64,000 bases of DNA from Eucalyptus grandis (GCF_016545825.1 NC_052616.1:60843278-60907277), one strand, 5' to 3'. Positions 32,958 to 46,319 are shown, numbered from the stretch's first letter. Notes: generated from the sequence alone by a model not told the origin. A program made the numbers and translations.

Positions 32958-35783
32958 AAAGTCGGCTTATGACTGTTTTTGTGCAGAAAAGGCCAATGAT
33001 TAATTTTGATTAAAAAATTGAGATGCAAGATGGTTTATTGGGTGAGGAAAATTATCAATTTGATAATTGAGGTATCGATTGTAATTATGAGGGCCAATTG
33101 AGAGTGGATTAAGAGAGAATTATTATCCAATTGAAGCCATATGTTGGAAATTCGTAGCCCCCCATTTTCCTAGCATTTTGGACCATCTCATGAGTTGTTG
33201 GGCATGTATGTGTGGCTCATTTGCAGCCATGGGTTGTTGGCTTCATGGACATGCAAAAAGGTGGAACAACTTGGTGGAAAAGTTGGCCAAAGGACCCCAC
33301 CAAGGCCAAGCTTGCTCCACACACCTCTCTCTCTCCCTCATCTCTCCCTTGGCCGGCCAAAGCATTTCATTTCCCTCCCTCCTTGCTGTGTTCGACGCTC
33401 CATCGTAGGGAAGAAGAAGCTGCAGCCGCCACCGCCCCGAATGCCATCATCGCCTCATGCCACCCACTATCGCTGTCCGTGCTCCACCTGTGCACGTCGT
33501 CCACCGCGACCTCTCCTCTCTCGCCGTCTAGCCACTGTGTTGTGACTTGAGGAGCTCAATCGGAGTTGCCCTTTGTTGTTTCTTCGCTGGTAAACCTCCG
33601 TTAAGGCCCAGTTTGGCTTATTCTATCTTTCCCGAGCTTCACCGCGTTAAACTGAGTTGTTTTCTCTCCATTTCCAGCAGCGACCGGCAAGCAGAAAAGT
33701 GAGTCTTGCAGCCACTTGTAGGCCGATTTTGAGGTGTTTGTAGGCCTTGGATCCTAGGCTTGCTTTGGAGAAAAGCGACCCTTGCTTCATTCCCGATGTT
33801 TCGATCCGAACGGATTGTTAAATGGGTGAGTTTTGTTCACTAATCCCTTATTAGTCGGTTAATGATGTTTAAGGGTTGTTTATATTAGCTTAAGTATGTA
33901 TTAGTGATAAGCTAAGATTGTTAGATTAGCCTTAGAGTGGATTAGTGTAACTTAATTAGTGAGAGTTGTGCAATTGATGATGGATTAGTTGAATCCAGTA
34001 GAATTCCTGCAGTTCGGATTTCTGGACCCTCGTCGTTTGCCATTTTTATGGATTGAAATGGGTTATGATTTTGAGATTGATGTTTTATTGAGAAATGTTT
34101 TAGACATCCTTAGTTACAACATATGTTTTTCTCAAGAGTTTTAGAGATTTAAAAAATGGAGATATCAGCTCCGTCATTTGCAAACAGAATCTCGGACTGT
34201 GTTGTAACTGGTGACCTTTGAGAATTCTAGGGTTTTTTTTTTTATCAACTATTAGGGTTCGAATTTCAAAATGGTTTCTTCATAAAAATTGTTTGTCATA
34301 TCTTCTAGTTTAACATACTCAAATTTCAGATCAAATGGATATGGTTTAGACTTCGAACCAAACTGATTTTGGAAAAAAAGACTTTTTGGAAAATGGACAC
34401 AGTTTTGTATTGGATTGAACGATTTATTAGGCTGAATCTAGAAGGATTTGGGTTTAGGTGTTTTCATGAAAAATGTTTGTTTATGTGTATATTACAACAT
34501 ATTCAAATTTGGGAATTTTCTGAACTCGTTTTATTAGATTTCTGGATTTAAACTTGGAGACGTGCGAGTGAACCTACTCTACTGGTTAGAGACGATTATG
34601 AGTTGTGATGGTTCTTGATGCTTTACTTGCTGGAAATGGTACATTTTGTGATGTGGTTACTCTGTGTTATGCCTTGAGGACTATGTGTGATGAGGCGTGA
34701 ATGGTTATGTCATGATTGTGGTGTTGTTGGTGTAATGCTTGCTGGTTTGTGCAAAATTGATGATGTATGGTTGGTTTGTGACATGCCTAGAACTTATGCT
34801 TGATAATTGTATGGGTGATACTCCTAAGTGGAAAGCCTATGCCTGTGTGAAGATAATGAAACGTGCCTGTGTGGCGATAATTAATCATGCCTATATGGTG
34901 TAGAACGTACCTATGTGGCGATAATCAATCGTGCTTGTGTGGGGTTAATATCAAGCTTGTGTGGTATAGAACGTGCTTGTGTGGCGATAATTAGTCATGC
35001 CTGTGTGGCGTAGAACGTGCTTGTGTGGCATAATACCGAGCCTGTTTGGCTGTATTTCTGTGTGTGTTGGGTATCATGCCTGTGTCGCCAAAACTAATTG
35101 GAAGGCATGAGTTAAGCACATTGTTTATGGCATGCATGCATGAATCGATGGTGTGTAGGGTGTGGCAATGGCTAGGTAAGATCGCTTGTGACGTGACTCA
35201 TGTGTGATTGATGAAATGCATAATTTAATGGCCATATGCAATGCGTGTATCATGCTGAATTATAATGCGCAGGGTATGATATACCAGGTAAGGATGTATG
35301 CGAATCGATAGTTGTCTGTTCAAATTGTGTGATTGTGCTTAGGTAGCCCCTAAAGCATATTTTCTTACTAATCGGGTCTTATGGGGTATAACTTGTTGAG
35401 ACATAGTCTTATCCTGGTTGTGGGACAACATTTTAGGAGGAACCGGAGGAGGAGTCCGAGGATGATTCGGAGTATGACCCGGATGAGGACTGAGACCCCA
35501 CCTTGTTTTGCAAACTCTGAGTTGTGATCTGATGTGATAGATCTAACTTGTTAATAGTATTATAATATATACTATGAGTTTTGCTTTGTATAAAAGTGTG
35601 GTTGTCTTTTCAGTTATGAAAAATATAACCTTACTTTTCTACCTCATTGTTTTATTGTCTAGGGATTTTTTATCTGTTTCCGCATGTGTATTAAAATGAA
35701 AGGGTTGGCGATGCGTCCTAGGACTTTGCTAATAATCGACCAAGATGAGGGATGGGTGCGTGCCCGAGGATCAGGGCGTGACA
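32958..35783 (+). mobile_element. Ty3/Gypsy LTR, left end lost in gap
   Basis: A 2.8-kb non-coding sequence ends ATCAGGGCGTGACA (35770-35783). That is a typical LTR terminus of plant chromovirus-like Gypsy elements, preceded by the acidic-looking GAGGAACCGGAGGAGGAGTCC stretch commonly seen there. No primer site or gag follows, so it is a solo or truncated LTR. It holds a tandem repeat at 34800-35095. Confidence 0.6.
34800..35095. repeat. Tandem repeat inside the Gypsy LTR
   Basis: Units of about 40 bp repeat the phrases GCCTGTGTGGCGATAATTA and TGTGTGGCGTAGAACGTG about six times with substitutions. All frames contain stops. Confidence 0.8.
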
Positions 35784-36375
35784 ATAAGCGCGTCGATGAA
35801 AGGCCTGATTCATTTAATTGAAACAAAATCTGAAAATTCAGGATGTCACATGGAGCATTTGAGAGACCAAAGGGAAAGATGGTGGCCCTTGCTGGTGATC
35901 GATAAGGTTGCGATGGCCATGGGTGAAGGCACTCAGGCCTTTGCTTGATTTGCACGAGGACCGCCTCATCTGTGGCTGTTGAGCCCTCGACGGCCCTTGC
36001 TTGTGGTTGGCGAGGCCACAATGGCCTCACCTAGGACATTGCGGCCTCCCCGGCCATGGGCAAGGCCTTTGCAATTGGCAAGGATTGCCGGTGATCCTTG
36101 TCGGCAGAGGAAGAAAAGCAAAGAAAAAGAAAAGAAAATTTTAAATAAACCAATTTTTTAAAAAAAATCACCAAAATTTTCCATATCAGCTCTGATGATA
36201 CCACATAAGATGATTGTAGTCCATATTAGCATTTTTTGGCCATAATTGGTTGAAATGACTCAATTGGCAAAGTGTTAAAAGGTTTATGGCTAAATTGGCC
36301 AAATTGAAAAGTTTATTATTGAATTAGTATAAGTGCAGTGGGTTTAGAAATTTTTTGATAATTTTCTCGGGGCTA
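35784..36375. mobile_element. MULE-derived non-autonomous repeat fragment
   Basis: A GC-rich core (GGCGAGGCCACAATGGCC, CCCCGGCCATGG) is followed by AAGAAAAGCAAAGAAAAAG and then by terminal-type sequence (TGACTCAATTGGCAAAGTG, CAAATTGAAAAGTTTATTA). The same phrases occur at 6900-7020 and in part at 5000-5400. Only one end is evident. Confidence 0.45.
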
Positions 36376-36583
36376 ATTATGTAAGAAAAATAAATTTGAT
36401 TTTCATATGTTATTTGATAATTTTAGGATTTTTTCATTTGATGTAATCTTTTATTGTCACAATTGTCCTGCTCTATCAAATCGAGGTATCGTGTTTTTTC
36501 CTTCTAAAATTATAAATTGGTTTCCACAAGCAGCGAGCACATATCGAACAACAACGGTGGAGACCAATTCGATGTCCAACTGC

Positions 36584-38404
36584 TTTTTTTTTTTTTTGAT
36601 CAGAAAGATAATATATATTGATGGAAAGTCACGTGGGAAATACAAAGCAACCCTGAGCGAGGGCGTCTTTACAGAGAATATCGAGCATAACATGGGGAGG
36701 GGAGAGAAACCAAGCAGAAGAGAGGGGTCCGCGGCCATGGGCCTTTGCTGCCCAATCTGCGAGGGTATTAGCCTCCCGACGGCAGTGCTGTACACGAAGA
36801 TGAGAGAATCGACGAAGTAGATCAAAGCGCTCGGTGAAGAGGGCGCGGCACTCCCACGGCGGCAGGCGACCCCGATTTAGGGTTTCAACGAGGACGATGC
36901 TGTCGGACTCCACAAGCAGGTTAGAATATGTTAACTCTTGCTGAATCAGATCGTTAAGAGACAAAATTAATGCCTGGATCTCGGTCTCGAGAGCAGAGGA
37001 GGCAGAGACAGAGCGTGTGATTCCACCAAGCAGTCTACCCGAGTGGTTGCGGGCCATACCAGCAATCGATCCTCCGTGAGATGCCGTGGGGAAAGGAGCC
37101 GTCCGATTGATCTTCATCGTGCCCAAATGGGAGGTTGCCAAGACCGATTGGGGCTCAGCCAAGAGGAATGGCCCTTTAAATCCTTTTGATGGACTCGTTT
37201 CAGAGAGGCGGGGCAAAAGCGAGTCGATAACCTGATCCGGGGACTTCCGAACGCGGCGAAAGATGAAGTGATTCCGCGCCTTCCAGATTTCCCAAAGAAG
37301 GCTTGCAACCTGCTCAAAGTCTGGTAAGCCTCTGTTTTGATCGAGAAAATTTGCTAACCATAAGTCCATTCGGGTAGGGGTATAAGTAAAAATATTGAGG
37401 TGTACCTTTGAATGAGTCCAAATGCGTTGAGTCCAAGGGCAATGCAAGAAAAGGTGTTCGTAGTTTACGGGGAGGCAGAGGAACAAAGACCACATGTGAT
37501 CGGGGTTTGAATGATCTTTGCGGTATAGATTATCTCTAGTTGGTAATGCATTCTGACATACTAACCATAAAAAATTACAAATCTTGGGTGAAGTTTGTGC
37601 TTTCCAAATCTTTTGCCAAACAAGTTTGGGTGGTTGGTAGGAAGATGAAGCCTGAGAGGTAACCTGCTTGTGTGTGGATCGATGAATTACGTTGTAGCCA
37701 CTCTTGACAGAATAGATGCCATCCTGTGTGCCTGTCCATATGAGTTTATCTGCTGTTGAAAGTGGCCAAAGTTTTAACTGGAGGATCTGCTGTACAGTGG
37801 AGTCATCAAAGAAACGATTGAGCAGAGCGATATTCCATTCATTCGAAGAGGGGCTTATCAGACCAGCAACGGTGTGGGGTTCATCTCGGAGAGCAGGACC
37901 ACCTAGAATTCCAGCAGGTAACCATCTATCCTCACGGACTTTTATTGATTGGCCATTCCCAACTAACCATTGAAGGTTTGGACTAATAGAATCTCTTCCT
38001 AACAGGATATTCAGCCAACCCCAGGAAGGTCTATGACCTCTGTCAGCATGCCAGAAGGTTTTGAAAGGAAAGTACAAACCTTTAAAGACACGGCTTCACA
38101 AAGATGAAGGATCTTGGAACAATCTCCATGCCTGTTTCCCCAGGAGAGCCTTGTTAAAGGTTAGAAAATCTCGGAATCCCATACCTCCAGTATCTTTTTT
38201 GGCTTTGAGTAGATCCCATTGTTTCCAATGAATGCCAGATTTATTATTGTTTGTTTTCCACCAAAACCTGGAAATTTTTTGTTCAATGGATTTGCATATT
38301 GAGACCGGGATCTTAAATATAGACATAGCGTATTGAGGTAGAGATTGAACAACCGATTTTAAAAGAACCTCCTTGCCTCCTTTAGAAATGAAAGACTCCT
38401 TTAG
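36584..38404 (-). mobile_element. 5'-truncated LINE (L1-like) with poly-A tail
   Basis: Minus-strand reading starts in the C-terminal part of reverse transcriptase (SFISKGGKEVLLKSVVQSLP, then KISRFWWKTN, KKDTGGMGFRDF). It has a stop where the family has Trp (TGA, just after DPSSL near 38104). It continues as a 482-codon frame (38077-36629) with a zf-RVT-like region (PKICNFLWLVCQNALPTRDN) and a C-terminal RNase H-like domain (SALETEIQALILSL, LLVESDSIVLVETLN, HCRREANTLADWAAK). The T-run at 36584-36597 is the poly-A tail. The first part of ORF2 and ORF1 are missing. No clear target duplication was found. Confidence 0.85.
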
Positions 38405-38479
38405 TCATTAGGTGGAAAGCAACCTCCCGTATATCAGGTCCACCTTATATGAGGTCCACTCCAATCTCGTATTCAAAGG

Positions 38480-39400
38480 ATGTGAGAATCACCCTAACAG
38501 AACCATTGCTTGAGAAGCAGGGGATTTTGTTACAGATACAATTGTTGAATTTGTGACTCAAAGTTCGTTGCACAAGCAAGCGATCGAATAATAAAATAGA
38601 CAGAGTAACGAAAATAGATTGGGTACTAGATTTACGTGGTTCAGTCATAATGATTTGTGTCCATAGAGAAAGCATCAATGGATTTCACTATCGATCAAGC
38701 AATAAAACGGAGATTACAATCACACTCAAGTCATTCAAACACTTTTAGTGTTTCCTACGCCCTACAATCACTCACGTAATGTTCCGTCTTATAATTCCTC
38801 ATGAAATAATTTCCTAATCTCATGAAGGAATGAACACAAATCTTATCATAAGATTTTCATAGCTTGAGCACTGAATTCATGAATGTAATTCATGAGTTCC
38901 CTTTGCACCTCTTCACACACCAAGCACTCTCACACAAGCCACGCTTCAAAACCTCTTCATGTAGAAGCACTCTCACACTTTCAAAACCTCTTCAATATGC
39001 GGCCAAACAAAAACTCCAACAACTGAATATATATCTAAATATTCAAATTGATTGAATATTGCTCCAGTTCGAGTCAATGATGGATTCCAAACTTGACCGT
39101 GACTTCAACGTGCATTAGGCAGTGGATTTTAGAGTGTTTTTCTTCACCATGCTCAACGGAGATACTAATTTCTGAATATTTCAAGCAAAGTCTAAATTCT
39201 GACTATTCTAACGTGGACTCCAATCTGTTCTCGATTGCGATTTCAACACGGATGCAATTTCTGCATTATTTATTGCTCGATTTCAAACATTCAAAAATAT
39301 CTAATTCGGAATATTCAAACCTCCACAAATAACAATTAATCTTGAGTTGGATTTCGTCTGACTTGAGACATATATTTTAACAAAGTTTTGCTAAAGTTGG
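38480..39400 (-). repeat. Copia-type LTR relic, inverted relative to 40020-40830
   Basis: Sequence at 38630-38860 (TTACGTGGTTCAGTC, GTCCATAGAGAAAG, GGATTTCACTATCGATC) aligns with the complement of 40600-40770 at moderate identity. Sequence near 39340 aligns with the complement of 40030-40075. The two relics thus form a diverged large inverted repeat around 39.4-40.0 kb. Confidence 0.55.
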
Positions 39401-39599
39401 AGTTTGGATCGAGCCCAGAGACTGAGATAGATTGGAGACGTGTTTGATGTTGCCCATGGTGCAAGGAGGAAGGAACCTGGTTGCCAAGGCTAAAGGATCG
39501 GGCATCCGGCCAGATGCACCCAGCAGCTTCTAGCTAATGGGCACTGAGCCAGCGCCTGGCTATTTAAGGCTGGGAGCCCAGATCATTGATGCGTGCGGT

Positions 39600-40835
39600 T
39601 GTCACACCTATTTCGCAAAACAAAGAATTTAAAGCTTTGTTCTGACTTATTGTTAAAAGTTACAAATTAGCACAACTAAAATGAATGTTAAGGTTTTCTT
39701 TTTGTGAGGATTTTTGGTGAGTTCCCTATGATCGTGAGATAGCACTTGTGAGTTTGCTTTGGGTGTAACCTTGTGTTAGGAAAAAGTGATTAAGAAATTC
39801 TAGCTCTGTAATTCTCCAGATTTATAGTGAATTTCATTGGGGCAAGTTTTTCCGTGGAGATAAACGCACATCCAATAACAATGAATAAGGAAAGTGAACA
39901 AGAATATTGCAATCTCAGAGCACCAAATTCAAAAGACTAGTTGATTGTTAGAGGTTTGTTGTATGAATTATGATGTATGCTTAAGTTACTTCACATTTAA
40001 TGTCAAGGTGATTGATACGTGTTATAATGTCTCAAGTTTGAGCCCGTGAACACGAAATCCGACCCAAGATAAATTAAAGGAAAATTTGAAAGTTGAATAT
40101 TTGTGAACATCCACCGTAAATATCTACAATTCCTGTTCGGTTTTGGAGTACAAAGTCATGTTGGACTTTTGACCGTGGAAAATTTACTTCAAAAGGAAAG
40201 TGGATATTTGTACTTCAAGTTGCTGATTTGTCGAGACCAACAAAAGCCGTGGATTTGTATATTACAGGAAATAAAGCTTCGTTGGAGTCTCCAAGTTGAG
40301 GACATCTGACTTTGTGTCGGAAAAGGAAATAAAATTAAGGTAATCCTAGTTGGAGTGTACTTTCAACTTTGACCGATCAACCCGGCACTTGTCCAGGCGG
40401 TGGACATATAAATATATATTTGGGGGTAGCTCCGTTGGTGACGAAGATTTGATTGTTGAAGTGCCCTTCTCGACAAGTGCTTGATTTGGGTTTCTCTTCG
40501 TGGTTTTCTTCGTGTGTTACGTCAATAATTCAAGTATTGAAGCCGATTAGATTCTTGTGTTAAAGAATTTGTGTATATTTCCTCATAAGATTAAAACATT
40601 TTTTCATGAGGAATTGTGAATCAAACACTGCATGAGTTATTGAGTGTAACTGGGGATTTATGAAATACTCGAGTGTGGTTATAATCTCTGTTGTATCATT
40701 TGATTTATAGTGAAATTCATTACTATTCTCTCCATGGACGTAAGTCACTACAATTGAACCATGTAAATTTGATATCCTATTTTTTTTTTAATTCTGTTAA
40801 TTTATTGGTCGATCGCTCGTTTTCTGTAACAATAT
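39600..40835 (+). repeat. Copia-type LTR relics, plus orientation
   Basis: Two stretches (about 39690-39960 and 40020-40830) carry Copia LTR leader phrases such as TTTGGGTGTAACCTTGTG, TTATAGTGAATTTCATTG and CCATGGACGTAAGTC. They lack complete borders and coding sequence. The Copia element at 40836 inserted at the right edge of the second one. Confidence 0.45.
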
Positions 40836-41089
40836 TGACAGAATGCGTAAAGGAAGCAAGAGGCGAAAAGAAGAAAGATGATTAGCAGAGAAGTTTTTCT
40901 ATTACTTCAATTGTATGTAATCAATATACAATGTTCTGTAATTATAATATAGAATGTACATGAAGAAAGGAAATACAATATTTGACAAATATTCTACAAA
41001 TCAAATCTATATTTTTGTCCAATATTTAATTGATCCAATTAGATCAATTTAGATCAAATCCGCTGGATCTTCAGGCATATCTTTCAACA
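40836..41089 (-). repeat. Copia 3' LTR
   Basis: On the plus strand it begins TGACAGAATGCG and ends TTTCAACA. It is preceded outside by the target duplicate AATAT. Confidence 0.95.
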
Positions 41090-41100
41090 CTCCCCCTCAA
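41090..41100 (-). promoter_or_regulatory. Copia polypurine tract
   Basis: The minus strand reads TTGAGGGGGAG directly before the 3' LTR. It is the plus-strand DNA primer site for reverse transcription. The pol stop codon TGA (41099-41097) lies within it. Confidence 0.9.
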
Positions 41101-42814
41101 GCTAGTGGCTTGTAGATATCCAAGACGCCTAGCTTGCTTAGTAGATATGCATGTTGTCTTGAACATAGAGGTTTGGTGAAAATGTCCACCGGTTGTTTAG
41201 CAGTTCCAATCCCTCTTGTTTCGATTATCCCTTCTTGGATTTTCTCTCGAGTGAAGTGACAATCCACTTCTATATGCTTGGTTCTTTCATGCATTATGGG
41301 ATTGGCTGCAAGTTTCAGTGCCGACTCGTTGTCACAAAACAGTTTTGTAGGCCCTTTAACTTGTATTCTGAGATCTCCAAGTAAACCTCGTATCCACACA
41401 ATCCCACATGTGGTTTTTGCCATGGCTCGATATTCTGCTTCAGCCAAAGATAAAGAAACCGTTGCTTGCTTCTTGGTTTTCCATGAAAGAAGTGATTCTC
41501 CTAGTTTAATGCAAAAACCAGAGATAGATCTTCGATTCATGAGGCAAGTCGCATAATCTGCATCACAATATGCTGTCATTTCCATGTTACACTTTCCGGA
41601 CAAAAGTATTCTCACTCCTGGACACTTCTTCAAATACTTTACAACCTTTAGAGCAGCATTCATTTGAGATTCCTTTGGTTTGTGCATAAATTGGTTGAGA
41701 TTTTGCACTGCATACGATATATCAGGCCCGGTCATAGTCAGGTATATAAGTTTTCCAATGAGCTTCTGATAACTCGTCGGATCTCTAAGAAGGGGATCAT
41801 CCTGAGATATTTCCTCGACATGATCCGTTGCAATTAATCTGGTATTCTGCTCGATTGGAATAATTGTTGGTTTGCATCCTGATAAACTTGCTTTTGATAT
41901 AATCTCTAATACAAACTTCCTTTGACTGAGAGAAATTCCTTGGTAAGATCTGGCAATCTCAATTCCAAGAAAATATTTTGGCGCTCCCAGATCTTTTATA
42001 TGGAATGTAGTATGCAAATATTTCTTAAGATTCTCTATTGCAGCTTCATCATTTCCCATAATGAGAATGTCATTTACATATTTCATTAAGTAAATAGATG
42101 ATGTACCTTTAGTCCATGTGAACAAGGCATAATCATATTTGGATTGTTTGAAGTCTGCAGTGGTGAGAGCCTTAGCAAATTTTGCATACCATTTCCTGGA
42201 AGCTTGCTTCAGTCCATAAAGGGATTTGCGGAGACGACATACCTTATTCTCCCCCTGTCTCCGTAAGCCATGAGGAATATCCATATAAATTTCTTCATCC
42301 AAGTCGCCATGGAGAAAAGCATTGTGGACGTCCATTTGATGTAAGGACCAATCATGGATTGCTGCAACTGATAAGAAAGAGCGAATGGTGACATCTTTAG
42401 CAATTGGAGAGAAGGTTTCATGATAATCGAAACCTTCTCACTGAGTATATCCCTTGGCCACCAACCGAGCCTTGTAACGCTCAATGGATCCATTAGCTCT
42501 ATATTTGATCTTATAAACCCATTTGCATCCTATAGACTTTTTGTTGGAAGGAAGATGGACTAGTTCCCAAGTTTAATTATCAGTCAATGCCTGTAATTCT
42601 GCTCAGATTGTCCACATTAGGCTGAGTTGTAGGCATACCTTCCATTTCTTCCTCATGTTGCAGCTGATGAGGTGAATGGGATGCTGAGCGTGGGAGAATT
42701 GCTGAGCTAGAGATCCTGTGAGAAAATATTCAGGGGATACATCTTCCTGATGGAAGGACCTATGGGAATTATCTGAAACATGCAAATTTTCCTTAGTTTC
42801 TTGGAATGGGAAGA
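41097..42814 (-). pseudogene. Copia pol, reverse transcriptase and RNase H part
   Basis: Reading down from the Gypsy junction gives IFPFQETKENLHV, later WELVHLPSNKKSIGCKWVYK, KARLVAKGYTQ, stop, EGFDYHETFSP, and then an open frame of 412 codons from MDVHNAFLHGDLDEEIYMD. The catalytic RT box reads YVNDIL instead of YVDDIL (Asn codon at 42074-42072). RNase H motifs YCDADYATC, SLSLAEAEYRAMA and TKHIEVDCHFTREKI are intact, and the end DIFTKPL is typical. The loss of the catalytic Asp should abolish polymerase activity. The long open frame shows modest decay otherwise. Confidence 0.9.
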
Positions 42815-43451
42815 TATTTTGTGGCATCCCAAAATGTTATGGCAATTTCTAGAGGCATTACAACCTATAGAAAAGTAAATGGTTGTCTCGTTGAAGTATG
42901 TTGTGGCCACTAGACCGAAGAATTGTAATAGATTAAGGTTGAACACTTTAATGGAAATATATCTTATGTTCTTGAGTTATCAAAGTTGGTGCTATAGGAT
43001 AATTTGATAATGAGAATTTTGTTTTTGGCTATGCACCTTATGGATTTGATTTTATGGATTAATATTGCAAGTTTTTGGCCATATTATTTTGTAATTGTGT
43101 ATTTATTTAAGTGGAAAATAATAGTGGATTATTAAAGGAGGGAGTGGACTAATTTTTTTGGACCAAACCAGCCCACAATCCCCCACCCTTCGACTGGCTA
43201 AGGCCCGGCCCATGAAGCCCATAGGGCTGTCGACGGAAGGAGGGGTGGTCCATGAGAGGCCCATCCTCTTGCATGGCAATTACCAAGTGGCAAGGGGGAT
43301 TATCCAAGTGTCCCATTGCATGTTTTGTGATGATTACATGCTAATCATGAGGGGGAAGAAAAGAAGAAGGGGCAGATTGAGCAGGGGGCGCGTCGCATGA
43401 GAGAAAGGGGGAAGGAGAGAAAGAGATTGAACCGAGAGAGAGAGTGACCAT

Positions 43452-43452
<1 letters not shown>

Positions 43453-43489
<37 letters not shown>
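43453..43489. repeat. (GA)n microsatellite in 5' LTR
   Basis: About 18 GA units are followed by GCGA units. The matching array in the 3' LTR (51485-51549) has over 30 units. Confidence 0.9.
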
Positions 43490-43499
<10 letters not shown>

Positions 43500-45005
43500 G
43501 AGAAGAAGGGGAAGAGGGAGGCCGTTCACTGCCGTTCGTTGCCGCCGTCGAGCCGCCAAGTCCCGCCTTACCCCGCCGTCTTTGCTTGCTGTGTTGTGCT
43601 CGGATTTGTGGCAAGTAGAGTCCATAAACCTACCCTTTTACTTGCTGTAATATGTGTTGTGAGGGATGATAAACTTTGGTTGTGGTAGAAGTAAAGAAAT
43701 TCAAAGCTTTGGGGAAAAATATGGTAGCCTTGCATTCTGTTTTCTAGAAAGGCAGTCCGACCTTTGATGAATTCATGAGCTGCATGCGACTTTTTAGTTG
43801 GAATATCACTTCGACTTCTTGATAAAAGTTGTAGAGAACTTCTTGGAGAGTAACATATCAAAATTTCAGAAGAAATGAACAAGTATAGACCGGTGAAACT
43901 ATTTTTCTTTGAAGAAGTTAGATCCGGAAATCGTAATGCTGACCTAGTGTGATTCTGTGAATTTTATAAAATTCTCTGGTTGAAATTTGATCTCGTGTAC
44001 TAAATGAAAGTTGAATACGACATATTAAGGAGTAACATACTAAAATTTTAGAGTAAATGGATGAGTTTATGTTGGTGAAACAATCTTTATCCAAAACGGT
44101 TAGAACTGGAATTCGGTGTTGATGGTTATGGACGGTTATGGTTATTATAGTTTTTAATAGATCACAAATATGGTTTCGAGTTATTCATGAAATGTTTAAT
44201 ACTGGATTTTTTATATAACATATAAAAATTTCAGAATTTTTGGAGTTGATTTAGGATTTTTACTGAATTTGTGAATGAAACTGTGTATGGCAATATTCCG
44301 AAATTATAAAGACTGTGGTGTGTAGACTGTACTGAATTGTATGATGCTCTTTTGATATGGTGTTCTTCACAGAATATTTTCCTCTAGATCTTTTATATGA
44401 CATGTCGAATTTTTAGAATTTATTAAGGCTGTTTACAATTTTTTCAAGAATTATGACCAAATGAGCGCAATATGTTTTTACCCGAAATTTTGCTGTACTT
44501 TCAAAAATAAATGAAATTGCTCCATGTGATATAATGTCTTGGGTGGTTGATTATGCTGCATATGTGGTGACATATGGCATGTTATATGACATCAAGAGTT
44601 GATTGAGACCTTTGATATTGTTGCATCAAATGTCATGTTGAAATTGAGATACATGTGTGAATACAAATTATGATAATGATGATACCGTTGGAGGTGTGAG
44701 CCGACGATGCCTCGGGAGTGTTGGGATGCCCGGAGTGTGTGTGCCGGAAACCCTGGAGGTGTGTGCCGGGGTGATTCCTCGTGATGCTAGTTGGGGTACG
44801 AGATGCCCGGAGTGTGTGTGCCGGATGCCCGGAGGTGTGTGCCGGAGGCTCCTCGCGATGCCAGGTTGGATGCGAGTGATAAATTGTGAGATGAAAACAT
44901 TGGTCCCTGGGAAGAAAAATTATGTGATCTAATTGAAAGATAAAGATCGAGAATTGAATCATGTGCATGGATGTGTACATATGGCATGGGATGAACCTCA
45001 TGGAA

Positions 45006-45190
45006 ATGCAAGCATGAAGTGCATGGTGGTATATGCACGTTGTATGGTGATATATGCATGACTGCTTGATGATAAGTGCATGGTGGTGTATGCACGTTGC
45101 ATGGTGATATATGCATGGCTGCTTGATGATATAAGTATAAGTGCATGGTGATATATGTACATTGTACAGTGATATATGCATGGCTGCAAA
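45006..45190. repeat. ~60-bp tandem repeats in 5' LTR
   Basis: Three units contain AAGTGCATGGTGGTATATGC and GTGATATATGCATGGCTGC. The 3' LTR (about 53060-53180) has two, which accounts for much of the length difference between the LTRs. Confidence 0.8.
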
Positions 45191-46060
45191 GTGAGATATG
45201 CTTGAATGCATGAATGATATGCGTTTTATGCATGATACCTTGATTGTTCTATTTGATGTATTGTGTAATTTGGTGGATCTCTACTGTTGAGTGGTTGTAC
45301 TCACCCCTTTGGGGATTAACATTTCAGATTAGAAAGATACCTCTTTCACCAGTTGTGCATGGTACCTTCTATGGCATACCTACTAACGTTGAGGTGGAGT
45401 GCACAGAGCATTCCTGTATTAGTGTACCTAGTCTGGTGTATGTCCGAGTCCGTGTCTTGGTGATGTACGACGTGGGTTCTGCTGATGGCCCTGTTATCTA
45501 AGAGTTTTTGTCCGTTCACGTTCGACACAATGGGGTGATGCTAGGGATGCTACCGCCGCCGCCGCCGCCCGATGCACTGGGTTAGGTATGATGGCATGTA
45601 TGACTAGTGGAAGCTGACACTTTTTGGGGATAGCCGACGCTTGTTGATGGAGGGGTGTACATGTTTGATGTAGGGTCAAGTTCTCTTTTGAGTTATAGCC
45701 ATGTATAGTAAAAAATCTTGGCCTTTTGCTGTACCAACCCGAAATGTCCATCGTGAAAATATAAATAAAAGTTACTCGGCTTTGTCCTTTCATTTGGAGC
45801 GTAGGTGGTGTGCATTGCATTATTGTTATCGGAGTAAGGGATGATGAGACTCGTTTATGCTTCTACTGATGAGCTGCGCTGGGACATTTACAAAAAAAAA
45901 AAAATGAGAAAAAGGGGAGAAGAATTTTATTGATCAACCCCTATGAACTATGGTTTCACTTTAATTAAAAAGTTATTAGACTGATATGTAGTAGGATAAG
46001 TGACAAGTACTTATGGTGACCCTAACGGATCGGGGGCCGTCGAGGGGTGCCACATTGTTT

Positions 46061-46072
46061 TGGTATCAGAGC
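46061..46072 (+). promoter_or_regulatory. Gypsy primer-binding site
   Basis: TGGTATCAGAGC lies 6 bases inside the 5' LTR. It is complementary to the 3' end of plant initiator tRNA-Met, the usual minus-strand DNA primer. Confidence 0.92.
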
Positions 46073-46319
46073 GAATGGTTATAGGTGCAGTGATAAGGAG
46101 CCTCATTTGGAAATTGAGGAATATAATGGCAATGCACACCATAGGGTATTAAATGGAAGAATTGGTTAACTTTGAATAACGGGTGATGGGTATTCACTCG
46201 TAGATCCCTAGTAGTTTATTATCAGTTGTCTTTAGGTGCAAGTAACATGTTTATGTTACTTATATAGTAGTAGTTTCTTTTAAATGGAGACAGTGAGTCT
46301 CAGATTATTCCTGAGGTAA

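Larger units (their letters stand above)
42820..46054 (+). repeat. Gypsy 5' LTR (3235 bp)
   Basis: It starts TGTGGCATCC and ends GGTGCCACA. It contains a GA microsatellite, a GC-rich pair of GATGCCCGGAGTGTGTGTG repeats (44725-44860) and three ~60-bp repeats near 45010-45190. It has no gene; the open frames such as 44633-45211 (minus) are read through repeats. Confidence 0.93.

Noticed and set aside
32315..33028. Apparent continuous ORF of 237 codons crossing the gap
   Set aside because: It passes through 100 N bases. Only the part left of 32858 is real coding sequence of the SIRE-like element.
36407..36820. 137-codon plus-strand ORF
   Set aside because: It runs through the T-tract (poly-A tail) into the antisense of the LINE RNase H region.
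44633..45233. Minus-strand ORFs of 148-192 codons with Tyr-His-His-Ala repeats
   Set aside because: They read through the ~60-bp tandem repeats of the Gypsy 5' LTR and are not maintained in the 3' LTR.
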